NCBI GenBank assembly: GCA_030142905.1
Contig: JASJOG010000077.1
Coordinates: 1,357,001-1,421,000 of the forward strand
Direction: 5' to 3'
DNA from: Heliopora coerulea
Lineage: Eukaryota; Cnidaria; Anthozoa; Scleralcyonacea; Helioporidae
DNA: 64,000 bases
The position numbers were made by a program, and so were the translations under genes. Within the stretch, counting starts at the first letter, position 1. Each line of letters opens with the position of its first letter. The notes beneath the pieces were generated by a model. It ran no database searches. It was given only the letters and a program-made list of their open reading frames with translations, and was not told where the DNA came from. Of the stretch, positions 35,659-46,819 are shown piece after piece.

Positions 35659-35693
35659 GCACTATGCATTTCGGCACACCCCTCTTCAGGTGC
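35659..35693 (-). ncRNA. Hammerhead-like motif with intact core
   Basis: Minus strand: stem I GCAC/GUGC, CUGAAGA, stem II GG...CC (short), GAAA, stem III AUG/CAU without loop, A at the cleavage position. It shares stems I and III with 2899-2933. The sequence ACCATGGTGAATGGT about 80 nt away (35578-35592) also recurs in that element, so both are copies of one repeat family. Confidence 0.6.
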
Positions 35694-36351
35694 AAACGTC
35701 TGATAACTGTTGAGAAATGAGTTATCAGTTTATATTTATGCCTGATGTAAAGGCAATGATGTCAACCCACGTAGGAGGGATTAAACATCAAAATAACGCC
35801 AATATACAAAATAACGCCAGTGTACAGGTGAACTTTGGAAGGAAGCATGTGCTTGGTATGCATCTTTAATCTGTATATGTTCCAAACTTAGACATTCCTA
35901 ACATCCTTTTCAGGTCATTTCGTAATTTGTATTGATCATTATTATACATTTTTAACTTTTTCACAGTTCAAAAGGAATTATGTAATCAACAATAATAAAC
36001 TGGCATTGCACTTGACGTCTAAAAAAGCCGAATTAAGCCAAAAATTCCAAATAAGCAAAATGAAAATTCACGGATCTTAATCCAATTTCAAAAAGCCACA
36101 TTTGTAAAATTTAGCGTAGAAAAAGCCAAACTGGCAACCTTGCACAGAAGTCTGAAAAGAGGGGATCAAAAGTTGTTTGCTTTACCGTTTACAAACATGA
36201 CCCAAACGCAGGTTCGGTAGAGTTCGTATAATCAACCAAATTTCAGACCACCCGTCAATGCAGAATTTCAGTCAGACATAATTTGAAGTAATAATCGTTC
36301 TTTTGAAAGAACATAGTAATCTGACGCTGCCGAAGTCTACTGAAAAATGTT

Positions 36352-36553
36352 GACTCGAGCGGGATTTGAACTCGCACCTTCGGGATACCGGTCCGCCGCT
36401 CCACCTGTTGAGCTATCGAGTCCACAGGGATTGGAGGCGAGTTTTCATCCAACTTAAATGCACGAGATATTTTCGCGACAACTTAACGCTGATCCCGAAG
36501 GTGCGAGTTCCAATCCCGCTCGAGTCAACATTTTTCAGTTGACTTCGGCAGTT
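36352..36553 (-). repeat. tRNA-derived SINE, truncated, with inverted fragment
   Basis: tRNA-like part at 36352-36422 (acceptor GACTCGA/TCGAGTC). The upstream part runs to about 36490, where an inverted fragment of the same SINE (36491-36553, plus) is joined, so the hammerhead-like part is missing from this copy. Confidence 0.75.
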
Positions 36554-36889
36554 GTCGCAGAACCCTCGAGGGATTCTGCTCTTGTTCCCGATTTACATAG
36601 AGCACAATCGACAGGACTGTATCTATCCTTTTAATCATACAATTTTCGACTTGTTCCTACTACTGATGTTCACTCCGTCCGACAAGCCCAGAGCTTTTTG
36701 TCACACTATTTTCAGAACGAATTTACACCCTAATCTAATTACAAGGACAATGAACTATTGAACACAACACGTTATTCATAAACAACAAGCATTGTCAGTG
36801 TAACCCGAGTCCAATTTCAGATTGTCACTACGCCTAGTTCTATAAATACTATTAACAACAACTTTATATAAACTTATCCAACAGCAGTA

Positions 36890-37400
36890 TCCGATTATCA
36901 TGAGAAAATTTCTGTTCATGTACCTTTGAGGATGATTCTGAAATAGAATTGAAACACTGTATATCCTGTCAAGGATAAGCGTAAGGTGGTCGCGAGAATA
37001 TCTCGTGCATTTAAGACCCCGTTCACACGATACCGGTACGAAATGAAACCGTAACGAAATTATTACGGTTAGGCCTTGCGTTCACACGGTACCGGTATGA
37101 AAAAGCATGAAACCGTAATGCTAACCGTAACGATTTGAAACCGTAATGTGAAACCGTAATGAAACTGTACCTCTACCGGTATCGTGTGAACAGGTTCGTA
37201 CCATATTTTGATACCGGTGCAGTTTCGTACCGGTATCGTGTGAACGGGGTCTAAGTTGGATAAAAACTAGCCTCCAATCCTTGTGGACTCGATAGCTCAA
37301 CAGGTAGAGCGGCGGACCGGTATCCCGAAGGTCCGAACTCGAATACCGCTCGAGTCAACATTTTTCAGTAGACTTCGGCAGCGTTAGATTACTATGAAAA
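36890..37400 (+). repeat. tRNA-derived SINE with upstream hammerhead-like motif, interrupted by a MITE
   Basis: Order on the plus strand: TTATCATGAGAAAATTTCTG, then at 36920-36958 UUGAGGA, U, GAUUCU-GAAAU-AGAAUU, GAAAC, ACA-C-UGU, A (hammerhead-like with one core change), then the linker cut by the MITE at 37015-37251, then the tRNA-like part (37286-37356), then the start of a second unit (ATTACTATGAAAAAATTTCTG). Removing the MITE gives a unit of about 255 bp that begins again at its end, as in tandem or circular templates. Confidence 0.65.
37015..37251. mobile_element. MITE inserted in the SINE, TAA target duplication
   Basis: Inverted ends GACCCCGTTCACACGATACC and complement, 237 bp, flanked by TAA (37012-37014, 37252-37254). 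The uninterrupted SINE reads ...TTTAAGTTGG across the site, confirming the borders. Harbinger-like by duplication size. Confidence 0.85.
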
Positions 37401-37564
37401 AATTTCTGTTACAACACATACTTAGTTGAATTAAGTTTTTAACAACTCGTGCGAAAGACAACCGAGGACATCACTGGTTGGAACGCGTATTGAATGACGC
37501 GTCAATCAATACGGAAATCACCGCGAAACAAATTGCACGATCGATGTTACATTGTATTATTATT

Positions 37565-37797
37565 AAAAACGTATAAAATAAAACATATTCCGAAAAATAA
37601 AGGCATCTTGGAAAACTCAAGATATGAGTCAAGACAAGACGAGTATGAGACTGTAATATTTCGACTTTATTAAAAAATCATCATCAGACAGAATGTCAAA
37701 ATATTACAGTCTCATATACTCGTCTTGTCTTGACTCATATCTTGAATTTTCCAAGATGCCTTTATTTTTCGGAATATGTTTTATTTTATACTTTATT
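37565..37797. repeat. Long palindrome containing a hammerhead-like motif
   Basis: Arms of about 85-95 bp (37565-37657 and 37703-37797) around a 45-nt centre. The arms contain GACTCATATCTTGA and its complement. The hammerhead-like motif at 37651-37691 occupies one arm end and the centre. Confidence 0.8.
37651..37691 (-). ncRNA. Hammerhead-like motif, core intact
   Basis: Minus strand: stem I CUGU/ACAG, CUGAUGA, U, stem II GAUUUU-UUAAU-AAAGUC (6 bp with one G-U), GAAA, loopless stem III AU/AU, U at the cleavage site. Same plan as 2126-2164 but with a good stem I. Confidence 0.65.
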
Positions 37798-38239
37798 AAG
37801 TTGTCGGCTGGTCGTGGTTTTTGATTAAAAATGTAACATGCAATTTGTGAACAATATTCAATAAAATTTGTTGCGAAAAGTTGTGCTAAAAGCATTTGTT
37901 TTTTTTGACATATAACCAGTATTGGCTACTGCTAACCATATAGCAAGTACTCATTGTAGGTAAGCTTATATAGTAGCGATAATGTTGGCAAGTGGTTGCA
38001 AGTACCAAATTACAGGCAAAAACACCTGGATACCGTCTACCTATTTTTCGTCTTCTAAATACAGACTATTCCCTTCACGATCCCCGAAATGATCTTCTGC
38101 GTCCATTACACCGTTGGTTTTCAAAGAGAAGACCCAGATACCGCACAAAATAAGCAAGGATGAGTCAGGGACAAGTGTAAGTCAACGTGAGATACCAGAG
38201 ACATACAGCAAATGTCTCACTAAAAATAGTTTGCTGCAC

Positions 38240-38245
38240 TTTATT
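38240..38245 (-). terminator. Candidate polyadenylation signal AATAAA
   Basis: AATAAA on the minus strand about 305 nt downstream of the stop codon of the terminal exon at 38550-38986. Only position and sequence support it. Confidence 0.4.
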
Positions 38246-38549
38246 AATTACATGTTTTTTTCTAAATTTTAAAACTTAGAGATCAACTTCGACATTAGCA
38301 CTCAAATCACATAAACTTAAAACGAGAGTTGTAGTGAGAATTCACACAAAAACAATTTGAATCCTTGGCTAAAAATATTAAATGCCTATTCCAGTCAATA
38401 TTATGAGAATTTTTCCAACTGATCTAGTCCAAGAGAAGTATTTTATGAAAAGTCATGTCGTGGATATTGTAGTACATCTGCACTGTTTGTGCTATCCATA
38501 GAGAAGGAGTTTAAGACTTTCAGGTCACAAATTAAACCTCCAAAATTTT

Positions 38550-38986
38550 TTAAATATCGCAACTACTGTATGGAAACCCGGTGTTAACTGTCGTTGCTGA
38601 GGTGATCAACGCTGGATTTTGTACGAGAGGATTGTTGGATGACATTCTTGCCATTCCACCATCAAAGGCGTTCAAGTGTTGAATTGTAGGTTTCATGTCC
38701 AAAGTACGACCGTCTATAGGATTTATATCTAATTGGGAATTGTTGTTGTCCACGTAATGCGATACAGGTGCATGAACCACACGTTGTAATTCAGACAATT
38801 CTGCAGTCGACGTGGGTAAAGGATGATACTGAATGGAGCTTCGAGGTGGGCCACTTTCGTCAGGTCTCGGGATGAAGGGTGACCTATCAACTGTACCTCG
38901 TGGTACGCCGGGTCTTACAAATGGTGCTTTGTCCATGGCCATTGCCATCATCTTGTGCGGATCGAAACCTGTCTCGCTTTGACACC
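38550..38986 (-). CDS. Unnamed Ser/Pro-rich protein, terminal coding exon
   Basis: Acceptor CCTATTTAG then GG completing a Trp codon with the last base of exon 42676-42799. The peptide runs CQSETGFDPHKMMAMAMDKAP, a proline-rich middle (VRPGVPRGTVDRSPFIPRPD, SSIQYHPLPTS) and ends ...TGFPYSSCDI at a stop. It looks like the disordered C-terminus of a nuclear/regulatory protein, but I cannot name it. Evidence that it is real: four exons with matching phases and consensus splice sites. Confidence 0.75.
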
Positions 38987-39298
38987 CTAAATAGGAGACA
39001 ATTCAAATGTTTACAACAATGAATTTAATTTTGATGTCAAAATGCCAGATGTTGTGGGAAAACCAGATGTTGTGGGAAAACCAGCTTTTATGAGACTAGT
39101 TTCTGCAGTCGTGGCTAAAAAGTTTTAAAATATTACAAAAACATTCAAAAGTTTAGCTTAGCTGGGTATCTCACATAAACAAGCAAATTCCCGCGAGTCC
39201 TGTAAGACATGAGGTTTACAGTCCATATGCTAAAAATTCTTTTTTTTCCCATTCTAAAAAATGGTCTTGCTGTGAGGGTTCAAATGATACATAACTTA

Positions 39299-39800
39299 AG
39301 ATGATAGATGAATGATCGTCAAGCCCAATAACCAGAAAAACGATTTCTGAGCCCCAGACGGGGATCGAACCCGCAACCTTCTGATGACCGGTGAGACGCT
39401 TTAACCATTGAGCTACCAAGACTCAGAAGGCGAGCCAAGGTGCAAGTTCGACATATATGTGCGACCTAAGCGGACGCCACTACATATTTATGATGGATGA
39501 AGTTTGTATATTAGATATATGAGAGCTAAGATAAAATATCTGAGTACAGGGCTTGACGATCATTCATCTATCATCTTAAGATATTTCCAAGCTCTCATAT
39601 ATCTAATATACAAACTTCATCTATCATTATAAGTATATAGTGGCTTCCGCGTAGGTCGCGCATATAGGTCGAACTTGCACCTTGGCTCGCCATCTGAGTC
39701 TTGGTAGCTCAATAGTTAGAGCGTCTTACCGGTCACCAGAAGGTTGCAGGTTCGATCCCTGTCTGGGGCTCAAAAATCGTTTTCCTGAGTATAGGGCTTG
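39299..39800. repeat. Inverted pair of tRNA-derived SINEs (second family)
   Basis: tRNA-like parts at 39349-39424 (minus) and 39696-39771 (plus), each with 7-bp acceptor GAGTCTT/GGGGCTC, A-box TAGCTCAATGG-like and B-box GGTTCGATCCC. They face each other around an AT-rich centre; the tail TTGACGATCATTCATCTATC is present three times. Same family as 22079-22510. Confidence 0.8.
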
Positions 39801-40104
39801 ACGATCATTCATCTATCATCTTAAGATATTTCCAAGCTCTCATATATCTAATATACAAATTTGATATGTAACTTGCTATCAACGGATAAAAACTCTTTCA
39901 GGTATTTTACCTCAAAAACAGAGAAAAATAGAATTTTTGAAAATTTAGCCGGTAGTCTGGAAGTCTGAGTCCCAATCACTTGATGACGTCATATTGGAAA
40001 CGGAAGTATATTAGACGCCTATTAATTTAGTGTGCTCTTGTCACCGCTTCACTTTTCTTACTTTTTACTTGTCGCCGCTTTAAGGAGTGTTTGTGTAGTG
40101 GGTC

Positions 40105-40556
40105 GCCACGCGCAATGTTAAGCAGCTACACGAATGTTTACACGTTAGACTTTGTTATGAATGTCTTTTATTGCAGGTGAAGTAGATTCACGAAGACTCA
40201 GGGCTATGCGTTCTCTCGACTGCAGAAGTTCTCCTTCCTTTCCATCTTTATCCTGTTAATCAACATATATTATATTGCACTCGTTGACAGCAAGCAACCA
40301 GTAGACAGATTAGTCCCAGACTTCCGATTATACATGCTACATATTCCCCCCTCACGCAAAACGTCGTCCCGAAGTTTAGCTTACATGGGAAAGAAACCCT
40401 CACGTTTAATTCATAAAAAAAATTACAAAATAGACAACTATCGTTTAATGTCCCATCAATTTCATTGCACGTAAAATGGAGTAGCAAGCCATGCCTGTAA
40501 CACGTTCTGGATGACGATTTGGTTATCCTGAAAGTGATTTAACAGTGAAAGAAGGA
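40105..40556 (-). repeat. Left inverted copy of a gypsy 3' end/LTR
   Basis: Reverse complement of 41888-42325. On the minus strand it contains the purine tract GTGAGGGGGGAATATG followed by the presumptive LTR start TGTAGCATG. The two copies face one another around the integrase fragment. Confidence 0.75.
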
Positions 40557-40582
40557 GTGCAGCCTTATTAGTCCGGGTGGGA

Positions 40583-41906
40583 TTAATTCCAAAACGTTCT
40601 GGAGGCTTCGATACTCGTCCCAATCTTAGCAACTGAACCCATGGAGCTCCTAGCCATCGACTTTCTCAGCTCAGAGAAAGGGAAGGAGGGGTGGGAAAAT
40701 GTGTTGGTCGTAACTGACAGTTTCACGAAATATTCCTGGACGTTCCCTACTCGAAACCAAAAGGCAATGACTGTTGCCAAGGTGCTGTGGGAGAAGATGC
40801 TCCTCCATTACGGCTTTCCACGAAGGTTACACACCGACCAGGGAAGAGCTTTCGATTCTAGACTGATTAAAGACCTCTGTAGAATCGCTGGTATCAAGAA
40901 GACTAGAACTATTCTTAATCATCCTCAGGAAAACGGCCAAACCGAGCGATTTAACAGGACCCTTCTTGGTATGCTTTGCACACTAGATGGAGACAGGAAG
41001 ACAGACTAGCCACGTTATGTGGCCCCCTTAGAGTAAGCAGACAACAGTAAGAAGCACGGTTCCACCGGATATTCACCATACTACCGCAAGTTTGGCCGCC
41101 ATCCATGTTTGCCCGATGTTGCGCTGGGATTGGATAAACTGGAAAAGGAGATTAAACCATACGCTGCATGTGTAGATAACCTTTGAAACCAACTGGCCCA
41201 CGACTACGACTTTGCATCTAAAGCGATGAGTAGACGAGCCGAGAACAACAAGAGAAGTTGCAATCAGTACACCAGAGAAAACATCCTCGTGCCCGGCGAC
41301 CGAGTGTTGGTTCGGAATCTGAGTACAAGAGGGGAGCATAAGCTGCAAGATCGGTGGGAAGCCACACCATATACTATAATCCGAAAGGTACGGGATCTGT
41401 CAGTGTATGCTCTCAAGCCCGATGGTGGTGGAAAGAAGAGGGTACTACACCGAAAGCTGTTGTTACTATGAAGACAGCCCGAGATACACACCACTCAGGA
41501 GAGGTGACGAACTCCAAGAATAGGATGGACACCCACCTTGGAGGGAAGTGAAAGTGATAGAAGCCACCAAGGTGAAGACAAGGTCGTTGAAGACTTGGTA
41601 ACCAGTAGAAATCCCAAATGTCAAGTACAGCTTAACCCGGAAACACAAGAATTTATCATACCGGAGCCCACACCTTCGACAGAAGATGAAGCAACGGGCG
41701 AAGCACCGATGTTAGAAATGGACGACATACACAAAACCCAGTCACCTATCCAGGCAGAATGTACAGAAAGTCAAAGAGCTGAGCTGAGCAGAGCCCTGGA
41801 GAACAGCCGTCTTTTCGGCGATCAGGAAGAATATCGAGGCCTCCAGAACGCTTTGGAGTTAATCCGACCTGGATTCATAAGGCTACAGTCCTTCTTTCAC
41901 TGTTAA
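40583..41906 (+). pseudogene. Ty3/gypsy-type integrase fragment
   Basis: The first frame (about 40600-41009) has the catalytic landmarks ELLAIDFL (D), LHTDQGRAFD (D) and HPQENGQTERFNRTL (E). It breaks near 41009. The integrase C-terminus reappears at 41226-41471 (PGDRVLVRNLSTRGEHKLQDRWE...YTIIRKV, the GPY/F-like module), followed by an acidic tail region to 41906. RT, RNase H and protease are absent. The element cannot be autonomous. Confidence 0.85.
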
Positions 41907-42325
41907 ATCAGGATAACCAAATTGTCATCCAGAACGTGTTACAGGCATGGCTTGCTACTCCATTTTACGTGCAATGAAATTGATGGGACATTAAACGATA
42001 GTTGTTTATTTTGTAATTTTTTTTCATGAATTAAACGTGAGGGTTTTCTTCACGTGTAAGCTAAACTTCGGGACGACGTTTTGCGTGAGGGGGGAATATG
42101 TAGTATGTATAATCCGAAGTCTGGGACTAATCTATCTATTGGTTGCTTGCTGTCAACGCGTGTAATATATTTTTATCGACAGGATAAAAATAGAAAGGAA
42201 GGAGAACTTTTACAATCGAGAGAACGCATAGCCCTGAGTCTTCGTGAAGCTACTTCACCAGCAGTAAAAGACATTCATAACAAACCCTAACGTGTAAACA
42301 TTCCTGTAACTGCTTAGCATTGCAT
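41888..42325 (+). repeat. Right inverted copy of the gypsy 3' end/LTR
   Basis: Purine tract GCGTGAGGGGGGAATATG at about 42083-42100, then a presumptive LTR start TGTAGTATGTATAATCCG. Near-complement of 40105-40556 with scattered changes. Confidence 0.75.
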
Positions 42326-42675
42326 GTAGCGATCAGGTACATTTGGCATTACGTCAATTTGCATTCGAATGAACCGCCCAATTACCATTTTATAACCAAG
42401 GGATTATGAGCGATTCCTTGTGACAACGGATCAAAAGAGGAGAGGAAAATTTTTGAACCTCCCCCATATGTTGTAAATGGAGTTTGATTATCTGGAGTGT
42501 TCAAATATGCCCATTATTGAAGTCAACAGCTTTTTTGCTACCATGGTAATACGCAATGTTTGTTGGTGTCTCGAAACTCATACGGATAATTTGGAGTAAA
42601 TTAGACATTCTTCCAATTTCCACCTTTCAAACACAATATGACAAAGAATAACACAAAAAGCTTCAAAATACTTAC

Positions 42676-42799
42676 AGTTGTTGGGCGTAGGTCGTTCTTC
42701 AGGAGTTACTGACCCAGGCGAGAAATTCATGAGCGGCATCGGTTGATGGGACACAATATTGGCCGACATGCGCTGAAATTCCCCGGTGTTGGGAATTTC
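42676..42799 (-). CDS. Unnamed Ser/Pro-rich protein, internal exon
   Basis: 124-nt exon, acceptor TATTTCAG|GAAATT, donor AACT|GTAAGT. It begins in phase 0 (EIPNTGEFQRMSANI) and ends with one base, matching the next exon. Contains PMPLMNFSPGSVTPEERPTP. Confidence 0.75.
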
Positions 42800-43649
42800 C
42801 TGAAATACAAAATAAAAGCAAGGCGCGTGAGCAAAGGCAATTAAATCTACAAAGAACGGGGTGTGGGTGAAAAGTGTATTCATTTCAAAGTGTAGGGTCA
42901 CGCAAGAGCTATTTTACGGAATAGTATGGCTCAAGGAACGTGTTGTCCTGAGAAAGGAATACCCGAAGATGGACCTATTTACTATTAAAGCCTGGTTCAG
43001 TGGCAGTAAAGTGACCAAGATAACCATAGGGCGGAGTAAAGATAATGATCCTTACCATTACAGTAAAAAGGTTGAAAAAAAGACGAAAATGAAAAGAGAA
43101 AATTCTAACTTTCAACAATCTTGTTCAAAGGGAATGAAGCGTGGAGTAAACTCGAAACTAGGTGAGTCTTTTGTTTTAAAACATTATGTGACAAAACTAT
43201 CCAATTAAATGATAAAGTAAGCAATGAGTGGTAAATCATCCCACAAATTTTATTAATTCGTTTTTTTATTCTCACATTCTTTTTAATAGTTGTCACATGA
43301 CTTTCAAATATGAAAACCTCAATCGAAACGTTATAGGGTGTGTTGCTTCAAGGTTTGGCAGTTTTTCAACCTTTCGGCTTTTTACACGACGTTTACACTG
43401 TCCACTTAACATTCTATCGTATTTATCGTAGGTTGATCGCACAACTTGTTTTGCCGAGATGAAGCAACCGAGATGATTAACCGGGTCAGCCTGCTTAGTA
43501 CATGTGTATTGGGCCTCTTGGATATTTTGCTCAAGATATCAAAATCTGAGTTCAACTTTTTGATATGCCTGGTGCATTTGGTGGAATATCCATTGAACAA
43601 ACTTTTAAACTTCCACGTGAGGTTTGACACCCAAGTAAACAGTGGGTAC

Positions 43650-43741
43650 GTGGCTATTGATTTTCCGGGCGGAAAACGTAGATGTAATATAAAAATGAGA
43701 GCCCAGCTCATGATTTTTATGTGGAGAGGCATAATGACAGA
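43650..43741 (-). repeat. PLE terminal segment (RFPPG type)
   Basis: Minus strand, about 30 nt after the hammerhead: M-initiated peptide with SWALIFILHLRFPPGKSIA. See 13579-13665. Confidence 0.65.
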
Positions 43742-43771
43742 AATAGAACACAAAGTATTTAAAACAACTTT

Positions 43772-43809
43772 ACTAACGTTTCGTTGCGGACGTGCAACAT
43801 CTTCAGAGT
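43772..43809 (-). ncRNA. PLE-type small hammerhead ribozyme motif
   Basis: ACU, CUGAAGA, GUUGC/GCAAC stem II, GAAA, loopless AC/GU stem III, U at the cleavage position, AGU. Core intact; identical to 45524-45561 on the opposite strand. Confidence 0.75.
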
Positions 43810-43888
43810 GACTAATTTACAAATGTGACTAAAACCTATATATCTATTTACACGTGATGATAAGTTACATGACAGCTAAACAATACGA

Positions 43889-44374
43889 TTAAAGTGACAA
43901 GATGTAGGGTGACAAGATGTAGGGTGACAGGAAATAGAGATGAAATGAAATGAAGTGAAAAGAGGACCGCGTAGAACTAAAATAAAGAAAGGGGTATGGA
44001 TGAGATGTTTTCGTTGAGAGAGGGTCTAAATTTCGATATAGGTAAGCTCTCTCGTAGGACGAGCTCAAAGGTGGAGTTTGAACGACATGAAGAGATGATA
44101 GATCATCAGGAGAGATGTGGTGACGAGATTGATGTGCGTGGGCAAGAACGCTTGAAAGGGAATTCGTTGCAAGTTTCCTTCCCGTCAGAGGCGAAACCCC
44201 TATATGCTCTGAGATTCGCGTATGAAAATGCCGGCGCGTTTGGCCGAAATACAACGCTCTGCAGCATTGACACGAGTATTTATAAATAATACGCGACCTC
44301 ATCAGCTTGGGAATTCGGTCTTTGAAAGAAAAGAAACCTGACAGTCGTCTGCCTGACTGGAAGATGAAACGCAC
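43889..44374 (-). pseudogene. PLE GIY-YIG domain, 3' part of the element
   Basis: Contains FKDRIPKLMRSRIIYKY, CQCCRALYFGQTRRHFHTRISEH (zinc-knuckle plus GIY-YIG) and the C-terminal helix. The second half continues into serine/tyrosine-rich text that is probably out of frame. Upstream frames (44302-44568) hold the RT/GIY-YIG connection in another frame. Confidence 0.8.
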
Positions 44375-44649
44375 GGTAACGTGTCGAAAAGCAGAGGAAC
44401 ATAGTTTAGCAATTTGAGTTCGGATTTGTAAAGAGTGTGAGCCTGTGAAAGGGAGAAAAAAGTTGAGAACAGTTTTGTCAGGTGTGTTTGAGTTTCGTAT
44501 GGGCGGACTGAACAGTTTATCGAGAAAGACTCTAATGCAGCTGTCAAGGAAAGTGTCAGGATATCCATTGTTGAGTAAAAGTTTTTTGAGGTAAATTACC
44601 CCGGAATGAAAGAGTTGGTAGGAGGAACAGATTTTAAAATAACGATTAA

Positions 44650-45267
44650 CTAGAGTATAAACCAGACCACGTTTGTAGGAAATGGGAATGAAACTGTCAA
44701 AATGCGTGAATAAACCGGTGAAACTGGGCTTTCGGTAAACAGAAGTTGAAAACCCGTTCGAGCGATCGATCGATCAGAATGTCCAGAAAAGGGAGAGGAA
44801 ATGTTGGGATGTTGTGAGTTTAGGTATTCATGAAAAGGTCGAACGTGGTCAGGATAACTAAAAATAGCAAAACGATCACCTACATAACGGCGGAAGAAAA
44901 GCAGTTTGAACTCTGGTGGACAGTTGGCTATCCAATTACGCTCATGAAAGGATAGGAAAGTGTTAGCAAAAAGTGGACCTAGTAGAGAGCCCATGGCCAC
45001 ACCATCAATCTGTTCGTAAAGACGGTTATTAAATAAGAAAAAACAATTTTTAACTAAAAGGCATAAGAGTTTACGAAATTGCGATGTAGAGAAACCATTG
45101 TAAAGTGCGGAATTGTTAAAAGCCTTGTTAACTATGATGTCTATTGTTTCGTCAAGCGGAACGTTGGTGAAAAGCGAGTTAACATCAAAGCTAGCCATGA
45201 AAACTTTATCTGTATCAAAATTAAAACTTCGTAATTCTTCAAGAAAGGAAAAAGTATCATTTATCAT
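44650..45267 (-). pseudogene. PLE reverse transcriptase with altered active site
   Basis: Motif A SFDVNSLFTNVPLDETI, motif B QIDGVAMGSLLGPLFAN and motif C RRYVGDRFAIF are clear. Motif C is YVGD instead of YVDD, so one of the two metal-binding Asp is lost. N-terminal part and the thumb are missing or frame-shifted, so it is dead. Confidence 0.88.
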
Positions 45268-45523
45268 TAAAGGACTCGAAAGAAGGGGAGTAAGGGGAGA
45301 AACAAGAAATTTTGATATGTTCTATGTGTGAGTGCGAATGGCGTAGAGGATGGGTCTGAAAGGCAAATTAATCTTATGTATTTTAGGTAAACCGTACATG
45401 ATACCTGGTTGAGAGCCTGAGGAAGCTACATCTTGTCACTTCAATCGTATTGTTTAGCTGTCATGTAACTTATCATCACGTGTAAATAGATATATAGGTT
45501 TTAGTCACATTTGTAAATTAGTC

Positions 45524-45561
45524 ACTCTGAAGATGTTGCACGTCCGCAACGAAACGTTAGT
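45524..45561 (+). ncRNA. PLE-type small hammerhead ribozyme motif
   Basis: Same motif as 43772-43809 but on the plus strand, in the inverted terminal piece. Core intact. Confidence 0.75.
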
Positions 45562-46790
45562 AAAGTGGGTACGTATTTAGCAAAACATTGTGCTTTGGAG
45601 ACGTGGCAAAACGTTCCTTGAATAACGTCATTGTCACCAAGAGGATAATCGGGTGTGCGTCTGTCACAGGAAAAGCGTTGTGTAACAATACAAAGAATTG
45701 AATACAACATGTAATGGCGCTCTCAACCACGCTAAAGTGAAGTAACGTACGACAATTACCCCGGAACAGCGGAATGTCAATGTAGAAGAAAATAGAAGAT
45801 GCTGGTTTCTCCATTATTCCGATGAATACAGACTAATATTTTGTATCATTAATTTTCAAGTCATCTTATCAGAGATCTCCGTACCTGTTTACTTCCCGGA
45901 AAACAAAATATCCTTCATGCAGTCACATCTGTACTCTCTCGTACTGGAACTTACGAGAAGGCAGGGTTCGCAGATCCAGAGACCCCCCAGTTATTGTTCC
46001 ATGTGGATCATTTGACAAATTTTGGTTCAGGTTATTCGGGCATATTTGGGATGTAAAAATAGAAATGAGAAGGAAAAAACGAACATGTTTTCCAATTCGC
46101 AGCTGTATGCTATATTTGGTTGATGTTAAAACTTTCATATTTTTGGGGAACTCTCGTCAACACTTTCCAGCATACGGCTGTCGCTCAGCAACAAATTGCA
46201 ACAACACAACAAATGAAAGAAAATAGCAGAAGACAAAAACAAGTGAGGAAAAAAAAAGAAAAAAGTATTATGCATGAAAGGGCTATCGCCCGGGAAATCC
46301 ACCAGAGAAAACCAGCTTTATATTTATGCAATTAAAAATGTGTTAATCTTTTCATGCACGATTTTATTTCCATTTATTGTTTATTCTTTTCGTTTCCTTC
46401 TCTTTCACTTGCTTTATTGTTTTAATTGGTTGTTTTGAGACAACGGTATGCATGAAAGAATTAAAGTGCTTCGGCCGAAATCCTGTCGACTCCCAGATCT
46501 ATCCCATCCTTTACGTCCAATGCCATGGTGTGATTCTTCAGCTAATTATACGCCATTTTACGTCAGAAATTATAGCTGGATACAGTTATGGTGTTGATGT
46601 TTATGCTGTAAAAGCCGCACATTGTCTTCGACACGTTCAGAATCTCTAAGTTCAATGCTTAGAGCGTTTGACCAGCGTTAAGAAGGTGACGCTTTTGAGT
46701 TCCTTCTGGAACTCAGAGTTCTTCTGAGTATCGAAGGTTTAACTCAACTTGAATAGCAGCAAACAACATTTTAGATTACGTCTTACTTAC

Positions 46791-46819
46791 CGGGTAAACT
46801 GACGCAGATGGAGATGAAG
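46791..46819 (-). CDS. Unnamed Ser/Pro-rich protein, 29-nt micro-exon
   Basis: Acceptor CTTTGTAG, 29 nt, donor GTAAGTAAG. Two bases complete the Ala codon begun by exon 49356-49525, then nine codons (SSPSASVYP) end exactly in phase 0 for exon 42676-42799. The double phase match makes chance unlikely. Confidence 0.7.

Larger units (their letters stand above)
43766..45566 (-). mobile_element. Penelope-like element with inverted terminal pieces
   Basis: RT and GIY-YIG fragments on the minus strand, followed by a terminal repeat with hammerhead and the RFPPG segment. About 139 bp of that terminal repeat (43766-43905) is present in inverted orientation at the other end (45428-45566), each with a hammerhead. 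It lies in an intron of the Ser/Pro-rich gene. Confidence 0.85.
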
